Origin: Bathymodiolus brooksi
Lineage: Eukaryota; Mollusca; Bivalvia; Mytilida; Modiolidae
NCBI GenBank assembly: GCA_963680875.1
Contig: OY804588.1
Span: 92,498,233 to 92,562,232, forward strand
DNA length: 64,000 nt
Direction of reading: 5' to 3'
Below are positions 48,071 to 56,289 of this stretch, piece by piece. Positions within the stretch are counted from its first letter, which is position 1. Each line of letters begins with the position of its first letter. A model generated the notes under the pieces. It was not told where the DNA came from and searched no databases. It saw only the letters and a program-made list of their open reading frames with translations. The translations under genes were made by a program, and so were the position numbers.

Positions 48071-48337
48071 GGTTAGGATGATGGTGTTTAACGCCACTTT
48101 CAACAATAATTCAGTTATATCGTGGAGGTACTCCGTTTACTCCTTACTCTGGAGGAAACCAGAGTACCCAGAGAAAACCAGGGACCTGTCGCAAGACAAT
48201 AACCAACTTTATCACATAATGTTGAATCGGGTACACACGCCCGAACTATCGAACTCACAACAATAGTGGTGATAGGCACTGATTGTATATGTACATTGTA
48301 GTTGTATTACTACCATACGATCACGGCCACGACGGCC
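48071..48337 (-). mobile_element. RUDI-like tRNA-SINE, near full length
   Basis: Minus-strand copy with head GGCCGTCGTGGCCGTGATCG, B-box-like GTGAGTTCGATAG, body CCGATTCAACATTATGTGAT, core CTGGGTACTCTGGTTTCCTC and tail TGTTGAAAGTGGCGTTAAAC. The CCACCAATAAAACTGACC part is altered. It sits between two copies of a duplicated 180-bp sequence. Confidence 0.83.
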
Positions 48338-48338
48338 C

Positions 48339-48533
48339 TCCCCAATGCAAATGCGAGATGAAAAATAGTTTTATACTGTAAACTAGTGTCGGTGAGTAAA
48401 ACATGCCAAAACGTTAACGTGAGGCCCCATAGTAATAAACTGAAAAACAAAACAATATACCATGCTGTCAGAACAATATACCATGCTGTCAGAACAACTT
48501 CAAAATCAAGTATCAAGATCGTAGAAAGAGGCA
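48339..48533. repeat. Right copy of the 180-bp duplication, with its own small repeat
   Basis: Matches 47891-48070. It has an extra internal 21-bp direct repeat (ACAATATACCATGCTGTCAG twice, near 48450-48492) not present in the left copy. Confidence 0.85.
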
Positions 48534-48574
48534 AAAAGACACCCCAAACACACAAATATATAACTGCGCACTTT

Positions 48575-48640
48575 TCTGCTTTGGTACAGGCACTTCAATA
48601 AAAAGTGGCGGGGATAAACTAGTTTTATGGGCCCAACCCT
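48575..48640 (-). repeat. DR2 dispersed repeat, minus copy
   Basis: The reverse complement reads GGGCCCATAAAACTAGTTTA, CCGCCACTTTTTATTGAAGT and GCCTGTACCAAAGC, which aligns with 21815-21885. Confidence 0.6.
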
Positions 48641-48807
48641 CCCCTCTTAGTTAGTGAAATGATGCGGTCATGCAATTAACTGATGAGTGTGGCAAATTTT
48701 ACACAAATATGAGAACTAGTTTTATGGACCCAACCCTCACCTCTTAGTGAAATGATGGGGGTCATGCAATTGATGCGAGTGTGACAAAATTTACAGAAAT
48801 ATGAGAC
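48616..48807. repeat. 96-bp direct duplication
   Basis: ACTAGTTTTATGGGCCCAAC (48618) and ACTAGTTTTATGGACCCAAC (48715) start two units. Both contain CCTCTTAGT...GAAATGATG...GTCATGCAATT and ACAAATATGAGA or ACAGAAATATGAGA. Confidence 0.85.
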
Positions 48808-49079
48808 TGAGTGCAAAATGAGGGACAAACAAGTGAAGACAACATAACAATATATTACTGACAACGAGTACAAGAACAAAAACAATACATTTATTGTGAT
48901 GTGAGACATATAACAAATGATGAGACAATTAATATATACATTATCATTATTGAGGTCCCGGAGGGGAAAAATGTACATACTGCAAATAAATAATTTTAAC
49001 AAATGATGCATTGTAGAAAAGCACTGAATGACATGTCATTTAAAACGAGGTGTTATGTAAGACGACATGTTGGTTATAA

Positions 49080-49350
49080 TTTTCTTCAACAATATTTGAG
49101 ATATAGTAATCTGTATTTTAATGTCGCTTAGACCGATGAAAACTATTATGGTGTCGCTTAAGGTATTAAGTACATAATTGTTTTTTCTTAAATATTATAA
49201 TTTTCTTTATAAGGTATGGCTGGAATTTCAGTATTATATTTTTTTTCAATAATATTTGAGACAAATCCAGTCGTCTAGATTTTATTGTCGCTTAGACCGA
49301 TGAAAACAATTATGGTGTCGCTTAAGACATTAAGTACATAGTTTTTTTCT
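49080..49350. repeat. About 165-bp duplication
   Basis: AATATTTGAGA, TGTCGCTTAGACCGATGAAA, TTATGGTGTCGCTTAAG and TTAAGTACATA occur in order twice (about 49090-49185 and 49250-49345), with moderate divergence. Confidence 0.8.
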
Positions 49351-49792
49351 TATCTATAATGCTAAAAGAACATTTGTTGTGAATTAGAAAAAAAACAATT
49401 CAATTGAGAAAACTATTTAAATGATTCATAAGATGCACATTTTTAAATCATGTTAACATGCTGTTGACAACATGTAATTTAACGTCTAACATATAAAGCC
49501 AAACATATCATACGATCAACCTTATCACAAGGGTATCATAGTATTCCATATCCTGATTTTAATTTTGAGTGTTTGATGTTGGGCTTAATCAAAACTTCAC
49601 AGTTTATTTCAAATATATATAAAATGCTGGTGTAATTGATTAGTTCATTGTTTGACCTTGTATAAGACTGGTATAAATATAATTAGTATTTTGGAAGAAC
49701 TTGTACATAAAGCAGGAGTCCACAGCTTTACGCACCTTACACAATAATCCAGTAGATAAGTATTGAAATTTCATTATTTTTTTCCAATCTTT
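49351..49792. other. Unassigned AT-rich sequence
   Basis: No gene or element was recognised. Confidence 0.4.
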
Positions 49793-49862
49793 TGACTTTA
49801 GCGTACCTGATTCCAAAAACACTTTGTTGTGCGATCTAAATTAGATATCTACATTTTTAATA
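49793..49862 (+). repeat. Hammerhead-like dispersed repeat, core partly deleted
   Basis: TTTGACTTTAGCGTACCTGATTCC, TTGTTGTGCGATCTAAATTA and GATATCTACATTTTTAAT match the 4271-4425 unit order. Bases between CTGAT and TTCC (the GAAGGTTA part) are missing. Confidence 0.5.
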
Positions 49863-49887
49863 GTAAATACAACTTGATTTATTAATT

Positions 49888-49993
49888 TATTGTGCTTAAC
49901 ACCACTTTCAGCAATATTTCAGCTATGTCATGGCGACTAGTTTTAGTGGTGGAGGAAGCTGGAGAGAACCACCGACCATGGGCAAGCAACTGG
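49888..49993 (-). mobile_element. RUDI-like SINE 3' fragment
   Basis: The minus strand reads GGTCGGTGGTTCTCTCCAGC, TCCTCCACCACTAAAACTAG, TGACATAGCTGAAATATTGC and TGAAAGTGGTGTTAAGCAC. The head is missing. Confidence 0.77.
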
Positions 49994-50205
49994 TAATACA
50001 ACTTGAATGCAGTAATACAGAGACGAATATTAACAAAGCATTTTTTTGATATTTAAGGGAAATATGCTCTCTGAAATATTCTTCTAAAAACCTCTGAACG
50101 AGTATATCAATTTGAAAAAAAACCCACATACCGGTATGCTAAAAATAATGATACAGTAAAACTATAATATTATGCTATTGTTCAATAAACACAATATATG
50201 CTTTA

Positions 50206-50520
50206 ACAGGGGGACCGGGGGGGGGGGGGGGGGGGCAACGTACGTCATACATCCGGGATTTTTTTTATGCTGAATCCAACATCAAAAGGAATTATTGTCT
50301 TAATGATTAGACAAATGACAGCAGCTTTTTGAATATTATCGATGTAAATAGTACCATACAAGTCCGTAGGGTACTTTGGTCTGGCCTTTATCATACAGGT
50401 TCGTTGTTAAAATAGTATAAAAATGAGTTTTATTTTGTCAGATGGTTGAACAATTTCCGCTATTATAAGGTTTTCGATAAAAAAAAAATACCCGGATGTA
50501 TGACGTACGTTGTACCCCTT
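50206..50520. mobile_element. MITE with perfect 22-bp inverted ends and a G19 run
   Basis: CAACGTACGTCATACATCCGGG (50236-50257) is exactly reverse-complementary to 50491-50512. Outside it both ends continue as a G-rich terminus: right-end reverse complement AAGGGGTA; left end with a 19-base G run at 50217-50235. Inside, the ends continue as T-rich and A-rich runs. There is no ORF between. The family was not identified and a target duplication is not clear because the left end is distorted by the G run. Confidence 0.75.
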
Positions 50521-50938
50521 GTTTGGTATAACATTCACACATTCCTATTTATCAGTATTTCAGAGGAAGAAAAACTGTGAATTATATGAAGTGGAAAACA
50601 AAGCATTTAATATTCATTTAAACTTATCCAACATATTATTAGTGATGCATTTTTTTACTCTTTGAAATGAGTTTTGAACTAAATATTAGATTGTTCAGAA
50701 AAAACTTCATGAACAAAATGTATTTTCTTTCCCAAAAAAGAAACTTCACATTTTTTCTAAAGATATAATAATTGGTATATTACTGTACATTTTAATTATT
50801 GCTCTGTATTTTTTTTAGTTTAGCTTTGCTTTAGCATGATTATGTTTCATTCTAGCATATCAACATAGTGCTATATACATGTATCATAGGCATATTCATC
50901 AAGTATACAATTATGCGCTATACAATCATTACTGATTA
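50521..50938. other. Unassigned AT-rich sequence, possible 3' UTR of the minus-strand gene
   Basis: No element was recognised. It lies downstream of the minus-strand exon. ATTAAA-type hexamers occur on the minus strand near 50617, 50975 and 51010, and AATAAA near 50431, but none can be chosen as the poly-A site by eye. Confidence 0.3.
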
Positions 50939-51185
50939 ATTCAGGACTTCATTTTTAACCTTTTTGCTCATTTAATTCACGAATTTTTTTAACCTTTTTT
51001 TTAAATTTAATTGATGACTTTTTTTTAACCTTTTAGTTAGTTAATCCTGAACTTATTTTTAAGCTTTTCATTCAGGACTTCATTTTTAGCCTTTTTGTTA
51101 ATTAATTCAGGATTTTACTTCTTAACCTTCTACTTATTTAGATCATGACTTATTCTTAAACCTTTTAGTTAGTTAATTCAATAGT
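50939..51185. repeat. About 38-bp degenerate tandem repeat next to the stop codon
   Basis: Seven diverged units share TTAATTCAGGACTT and TTTTTAACCTTTT blocks. The array begins about 40 bp beyond the stop of the minus-strand gene, so it probably lies in its 3' UTR. Confidence 0.75.
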
Positions 51186-51226
51186 TAAATATCTACGTTA
51201 GTATCCTACGTTACTACGCTACTACA

Positions 51227-52770
51227 CTAACCGGCTTGTTCTCTATTAGTAGGATTTATAAGATTAAGTATAGTCCTACTGTCACCAACTACTGAACCCT
51301 GACCTGGAAATCGTAATCCTTGTCCTTGACCCCATGATGAAAATCCTTGACCTCCTGTAAATCTTTGTTGACCTTGTTGTGCAGCTAATCCTTGATTTCC
51401 TGCGTTTTGCACACCTTGAGGTTGTTGTAGTTGATTGGTAGGCATTGGCATTGGATTACCTACTGTATCTAGTTTTCCTTGTGCTTCCAGTTCTCGACCT
51501 CTGGCTGCTGCATCCGCAGCTTGTGAATCAGACATATTATTAACTAATTGTGTGGTGATTTTTTCTATTTCAGCGTCCGATAAATCAACACCTCTATATA
51601 AAATGTTACCATTTATATCTGATATTGTAATAATTTCCGAAACACTTGGAGGTGCATTGCCACTTCCACCTCCTTGTATTGCCGCAGCAGCGGCAGGACT
51701 TATTGGAGGTGCGATTTCTAGTTCACCTGGTAAAAGTTGAGGAGCACCTTGTGGGACACTCACTTGTGATGCTGATCTTCCTACACCAATAGGCTGAGTT
51801 ATTTGTTGCTGTGGAAATGCAAGGGATGGTTGTGGTCCCAAGCCCTGTGGTCTCTGTCCAATTGGAGCACCTTGTTGAAATGTATTTGTTGTTTGTTGTG
51901 CACCAAAATTAGGTTGTGGGACAAAACCTTGTGTTCCAGTTTGTGGTCTAAAAGGTTGTTGTGGTCTCAAAGACTGTTGTGCTCCAAAAGGTTGTTGTGC
52001 TCCGAAAGACTGTTGTGCTCCGAAAGGTCGTTGTGCTCCGAAAGATTGCTGTGCTCCGAAAGATTGCTGTGCACCAAATGTAAACTGATTTGTAGATGGC
52101 TGTGCCTGAGCGGTTTGAGGAGGAAAGTTAAAAGTAGGTTGTCGAGGTTGACCTGCAGGTTCGTTTCCTAGTCTTTGTCCTGGTTGCATACTACTCATGG
52201 CAACAGTACCTACTTGTCGTGGCATGACGGCTTGGGGCTGGTTTCGAGCACCACGAGCAGCCGCTGGGCGTTGTTGTCCAAAACCCATGCCAGGACTCAC
52301 TAGCATTGCAAAATTTGGGGGTTGTCCTTGAACTCGTCCGGGAAAATTTTGTGCTGCTGCCCCACCTCCTGCAAATCCCCCAAACGTGCCTGGGGGTGCA
52401 GGGGATAACTGTCGGGTTAATTCCGATCCTCGTGCCGGCCCAAACCTACTTGTAAATCCTCGTCCATTTAACACTGAATTCACACCACCAGCACCGCCAC
52501 CACCCAACGAATTTCTAGGCAAGGCATTTCGAAGTTGAATTGGTAAGGTATTTTGCATATTTCTGCTTATTTGTTGAAATCCTGGAGGTGGTGGTATATT
52601 TGGTAGGTTGAAACCTCTATTTGTTCCGGGTGGACCACCCGCTACTCCTCCAAAAGCACGTACTTGTCCAAACTGGGGCCTTCCAATCTGTTGAGCTCCT
52701 CCAATTGCTACCCCTCTTGTACCGGGACCAGTTGGGAAATTACCCAATGGAATTCGTCGACCAAATTGTC
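51227..52770 (-). CDS. Terminal exon of a Gly/Gln/Pro-rich, FGAQQ-repeat protein
   Basis: The only convincing host coding sequence: 513 codons open on the minus strand to TAG at 51229-51227. The frame has no plausible ATG start. It runs up to a splice acceptor (pyrimidine/T-rich TTTAATTTTAG ending at 52771), so this is a 3'-terminal exon with a phase-1 upstream intron; its first residues read QFGRRIPLGNFPTG. The sequence is low complexity. Residues about 1-130 are G/P/R/F-rich. Residues about 215-290 hold FGAQQS/FGAQQP hexapeptides (six in tandem, an 18-bp coding repeat) and related FRPQ/FVPQ. A more ordinary acidic segment follows (SEIITISDINGNILY, SDAEIEKITTQLVNN, DAAARGRELEAQGK), then a GQ-rich end. 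GC content is higher than the surroundings. No family was recognised and no membrane segment is visible; any signal peptide would be in an upstream exon not found here. A secreted, disordered matrix-type protein (shell or byssus) is possible but is inference. Confidence 0.75.
51960..52080 (-). repeat. Coding 18-bp repeat (FGAQQ hexapeptides)
   Basis: TTGTTGTGCTCCGAAAG-like 18-bp units repeat about six times on the plus strand, encoding FGAQQS, FGAQRP and FGAQQP on the minus strand. Copy number is likely to vary between alleles. Confidence 0.88.
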
Positions 52771-52785
52771 CTAAAATTAAATATA
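52771..52785 (-). promoter_or_regulatory. Splice acceptor of the Gln/Gly-rich exon
   Basis: The minus strand reads ATATTTAATTTTAG followed by GACAATTTGG. AG lies at 52772-52771 and coding starts at 52770, two bases into a codon (phase 1). Coding quality ends sharply at this point, which supports the boundary. Confidence 0.65.
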
Positions 52786-52836
52786 TAAAAACACAATCAA
52801 AATGACCACAGTATACTGCTATTGATATAAGATGAT

Positions 52837-53047
52837 CGGGTTATGGTGTTTAACGCCACTTCAGTTATATCTTAGTGGTCAGTTTTATTGACGGAGGAAA
52901 CCGAACAAAACCACAGACCTGCCGCAAGTCACTACCAACAAGATGGTATTTAATCTACCTTCAACAATATTTCAGTAACACCATTGAGGTCAGTTACTGG
53001 TTGTATCGAGTGCACCTAGGCATGTTGATGTGCACTTTTTGCATATA
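52837..53047 (-). mobile_element. Rearranged RUDI-like SINE in the intron
   Basis: The minus strand contains body GGTGCACTCGATACAACC, core TTTCCTCCGTCAATAAAACT and tail GAAGTGGCGTTAAACACC, but a second partial tail/core (TCTACCTTCAACAATATTTC on plus, 52961-52990) is inserted. It lies just upstream of the acceptor, in the presumed intron. Confidence 0.72.
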
Positions 53048-53324
53048 GCGAGCTTCAGTTCGATGATCTACAAACGGACAAACTAAATGATATTGAAACT
53101 CGCGTCAGACTCCTGCGTGACGTAACTTTTATTCGAACCGTGTTATTGTAAAGACTATAAGCATAAAACACATTTATTTTAGAAAGTATACATGTAGCAA
53201 TAATTGAGTAGGAAAGACTGTTGCAGAGGTGAATGAGACCAGAAGTCTTTATCGTTCTGAAATTTGACGCAGTCCCCAAACAGAAAGGTATACTAAATAC
53301 TTAACTAAATGTCTAACAAATAGC

Positions 53325-53456
53325 GGGGTTTGTGTTGCTCAATCTTTAGTTTTCTGTGCAGTGTTTTGTAGATCAGTGTCGTCTTGTTTCGTTTGGTCAT
53401 CGTATTGTCTGTCCTTCAATTTACGGTTTGGTATCTCAAACCCTTTTAATATAGCA
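53325..53456 (-). repeat. DR1 dispersed repeat, minus copy
   Basis: TGTGTTGCTCAATCTTTAGT, TTTCTGTGCAGTGTTTTGTA, TTGTCTGTCCTTCAATTTAC and GGTATCTCAAACCC follow DR1 order. A SINE-2 has inserted right at its end. Confidence 0.65.
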
Positions 53457-53471
53457 ATAAGATTAGTAATA
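53457..53471. repeat. Left target-site duplication of SINE-2
   Basis: ATAAGATTAGTAATA, identical to 53838-53852 on the other side of the SINE. Confidence 0.93.
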
Positions 53472-53837
53472 GAGTGAGTGAGTGATGGCTGCTTACACCA
53501 ACTCAGCAATTTTTCAGCTATATCATGGCGAGAGCAAGTTGATTTTCAATGATAAGATGATGAGGTCCACTTTATACTAGACAAACACGCATAGTTGGAT
53601 TTTAATAGTGCTAGCTCATTGAAACAACAGTCCGCGGCTAGATATGTCACCCCACTCGGACACATTATCCTGATTCCGAGCCAACTAGTCTTTGCTCTTT
53701 CTCCTTAATACTGTGTGCTTAGCGGAGAAGCTATCAAATACCAATTCTATAGTATTTGATTTGACCGATCGGGGCTCGAACCCACGATCTACCGCACTCG
53801 AGCCGAGCACGCTAACCATTACATCACCGATACGGTT
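53472..53837 (-). mobile_element. SINE-2, intact copy with perfect 15-bp target duplication
   Basis: Read on the minus strand it starts AACCGTATCGGTGATGTAAT, then the tRNA-like head with A-box (GGTTAGCGTGCTCGG) and B-box (GTGGGTTCGAGCCCC). It has a body shared with the other two copies (TTGTTTCAATGAGCTAGCAC) and ends CCATCACTCACTCACTC. The 15-bp duplication is perfect, so insertion is relatively recent and the boundaries are exact (366 bp). Its 3' region contains GCCATGATATAGCTGAAAAA, which resembles the core/tail of the RUDI-like SINE. Confidence 0.93.
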
Positions 53838-53852
53838 ATAAGATTAGTAATA
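53838..53852. repeat. Right target-site duplication of SINE-2
   Basis: Perfect copy of 53457-53471. Confidence 0.93.
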
Positions 53853-54039
53853 TTCAACCATATAGGTAAGATGTTACATGTGGATGTATATTTTAAGTTT
53901 CCACATTTAACAGGAAGATGATAGATACCGCTGGGAAATAGGCCTTAAACCGAGCCAATATAATACTCTATGAAAGAGAGTTTTTAACAGGACAGGTGCA
54001 ACTAGTGGAGCCGGTACTTCCCACCCTTCCGGAGCACCT

Positions 54040-54195
54040 GAGATCACTGTAGATTTCAAATGGGACTCCTGCTGCTCAATTGCTAGTTTTTGCAGCGTTT
54101 TGTATATAATGTTTTGTCCTTTTGTCCTTTGTTATTTGGGCCATTGTATTGTCTGTCATCTTTTAATTTACCGCTTCTGATTACATCTTAGAAAT
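54040..54195 (-). repeat. DR1 dispersed repeat, minus copy
   Basis: GCTGCTCAATTGCTAGTTTT, CAGCGTTTTGTATATAATGT, TTGTCCTTTTGTCC, CATTGTATTGTCTGTCATC and ACCGCTTCTGATTACATCTT follow the DR1 order. It is the second copy within 700 bp in the same orientation. Confidence 0.65.
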
Positions 54196-54504
54196 GATCA
54201 AAATATTCTTAAACAGTGTTGGTCAACAATGCGACAAATATCAACAAAGCGAACAATCACCTCTCACCTCTACGCACAGAACGTTAAAAACAACCCACGA
54301 AATATGACGTCTAGCAAGCTATTAGGAGTCTCTACATTGTACAAGATCTATTTTACATGCAGAGAACACGATATTCTACCACAAAAACGAGGCACTCGTG
54401 TATGTTAATCCTTAGGGGGTTTTATATATTTGATTCATCCAACAGGTCCTGAGAACTATTCACCATAGTATTTAGGCTTTTCGTTATGATATGATAATAA
54501 AAGA

Positions 54505-54715
54505 TAGCATGCATTCGATACAAGTGAATATAAGTGGGTCAGAAATATGCAAAAAAAGAATACGATACTTTCGATACAAGTAAATATAAGTAGGTCGGAA
54601 ATATGCACACAGAAAAAATATATGCCAAAAAATACGATACTTTCGATATAAGTAAACATAAGTGAGTCGGAAATATGCAAAGAAAGAAAAAATACGATAC
54701 AAATATAGCCTTCCA
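54505..54715. repeat. Detached block of the 52-bp array
   Basis: Three to four units of AATACGATACTTTCGATACA plus AGTAAATATAAGTNGGTCGGAAATATGC. They match the large array at 56290-59860, from which they are separated by hairpins and a LINE tail. One or two further units lie at 55315-55400. Confidence 0.85.
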
Positions 54716-54845
54716 TAAATAACTTATAATGTAATGAAACGAATTATCCACTCTGCTCTCACAAAGCGTTTTGTTTTCAAAATTACTGTTGAAAGGTGCG
54801 ACAAAATCAAGGTCGCAGTTTCCCAAATTTTTGATAGGGTGAAAT

Positions 54846-54903
54846 CCGTAGTCCTATGGTCCGCAAATATCAGAAAACTGGCAAAGGACCATAAGATCTA
54901 CGG
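54846..54903. repeat. Hairpin A
   Basis: CCGTAGTCCTATGGTCC (54846-54862) pairs with GGACCATAAGATCTACGG (54886-54903) with one bulge, loop about 23 bases. Confidence 0.7.
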
Positions 54904-54919
54904 TGTCGCAACTAGAATG

Positions 54920-54985
54920 TATAGACCTACAAACATATATTGACCGAGGAGGAAGTCCGAGGTCAATATATATTTTTGGTCTATA
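54920..54985. repeat. Hairpin B (fold-back)
   Basis: TATAGACCTACAAACATATA plus TTGACC (54920-54945) pairs with GGTCAATATATATTTTTGGTCTATA (54961-54985), and part of the inner GAGG...CCGA pairs as well. It is similar in layout to hairpin C. Confidence 0.72.
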
Positions 54986-55169
54986 AATCCATGTATTGAC
55001 CGAAATGGTAGGCTATGATTGTTTTATCATTTTTCAATATTTGAAATTTTATGAAAATTTTGAATTTGTTTGAAATTTTTGAAATTTTGATTTTTTTTTG
55101 AAAATTTAGAAATTTCATGTAATTTTTGAAATTTTTGAACAATTTGAAATGTTGACCTTTTTTTGTATA

Positions 55170-55258
55170 TTGAATGGGTGCTACTATAATTAGTAACGTT
55201 CGTGCAATACTACTTTTGGTGTTACTATAATTAGTAACGTCCGTGCAATGCTACTTTT
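55170..55258. repeat. 42-bp duplication
   Basis: TACTATAATTAGTAACGTTC plus GTGCAATACTACTTTT occurs twice in tandem (about 55180 and 55222) with a few substitutions. Confidence 0.85.
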
Positions 55259-55416
55259 TATAGAACATCATGTGACCCGTTTTCAGCCGTTTCCAAATAA
55301 TATACAAAAATGATAAAAGTAGATATAAGTGGGTCGGAAATATGCATAAAAAACAAACAATAAATTAAAAAAAACCCGATACTTTCGATACTATACAATT
55401 ATAGTCTTTTGTTGAG

Positions 55417-55514
55417 GTCAATACGAGTTTTTATGGACCTTAAAAACGATATTCACCGAAGCCTTCAGGCTGGGGTGAATATTGATTTCTAAGGTCCATA
55501 AAAACTCGCATTGA
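55417..55514. repeat. Hairpin C (98-bp fold-back)
   Basis: The left arm has TCAATACGAGTTTTTATGGA, CCTTA and GATATTCACC. The right arm has GGGTGAATAT, TAAGGTCC and ATAAAAACTCGCATTGA. Almost the whole segment pairs around a GAAGCCTTCAGGC loop that is itself a small inverted repeat. The right arm is followed directly by the 3' end of an L2-like LINE. A further partial arm (TCAATACGAGTTTTA) is at 56201. Confidence 0.8.
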
Positions 55515-55945
55515 TTATTATTATTATTATACAATATTTATAAAGCGCCTATCTAATAAAACAATTACTCTAAGCGCTGTACAAAACACATACAATGTTA
55601 ATCCTATCAATAAAAGTAAAAGTAGCAATAAGAGTCAAGAATAAATTGAAAATAAAAAATAAAGAAAATAATGATGAGTTTTTACAAGTTTCTGGAAAAT
55701 AACAACTGATTGCACATGTCCAAAAATAATTATAATTAAAAAGAGAGTTTAAAATCAAATACTGTCACCATAAGCTGCTCTAAAAAGCTGAGTCTTTAAA
55801 AGTTTCTTGAAAATGCTAACTGATTGCACATGTCGAATGTTTTGAGGAAGACTGTTCCATAAAGTTGCGGCAGATTTGTCCAATCGGCGTTCACCGTAGG
55901 TTTTGGTGCGTATGCGTGGAGCCTTTAACCGATACAAAAGACTGT
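55515..55945 (-). pseudogene. L2/CR1-like LINE 3' end
   Basis: The minus strand encodes TKTYGERRLDKSAATLWN, SLPQNIRHVQSVSIFKKLLK and TQLFRAAYG (55755-55937), the C-terminus typical of L2/CR1-clade ORF2. The 3' UTR ends GGCGCTTTATAAATATTG followed by (TAA)n at 55515-55530, the known style of L2 tails. About 60 bp of the C-terminal region (GAGT...TTTCTGGAAAATAACAACTG) is repeated in the UTR. It is strongly 5' truncated. Confidence 0.82.
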
Positions 55946-56285
55946 AATCGTTTTATTACATTAAAATGAAAAGTGAAAGTGAAACCAAGTCTCCGAGATT
56001 TCTGCAAATCTCCGTTTGACTTCTGCAAACCCATCGTCTGCGTCGGACATGCTGATTACTTGTTCATTCTAATGTAACGCTAATACGACGATTCTGATTG
56101 GACAAAATTTCACATTACCTTTATGTTCATTGGTCGAATAGAAATAGAATTCACGTGATTCTTTTGATAGATTTCGTTAGAAAACGAAAGTGAAACCAAG
56201 TCAATACGAGTTTTATTCAAACAATATCAAATTTTACGGAATGTCAGGTGACGACAGCATGATAGCCAATAAAATTGTTTAAATA
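55946..56285. other. Unassigned, with repeated AAGTGAAACCAAGTC
   Basis: GAAAGTGAAACCAAGTC occurs at about 55975 and 56184 in direct orientation; between them the text (TCTCCGAGATTTCTGC...) is not recognised. The pair could be a direct repeat around an insertion of about 200 bp. Confidence 0.45.
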
Positions 56286-56289
56286 AAAT

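Noticed and set aside
51435..52171. Plus-strand open frames inside the Gln/Gly-rich exon
   Set aside because: Antisense shadows of the minus-strand coding exon, with Cys/Leu/Trp-rich composition typical of reversed Gln/Pro codons.
53780..53837. tRNA gene suggested by GGTTAGCGTGCTCG and GGTTCGAGCCCC on the minus strand
   Set aside because: It is the head of SINE-2: there is no acceptor stem, and the same body follows in three copies with target duplications.
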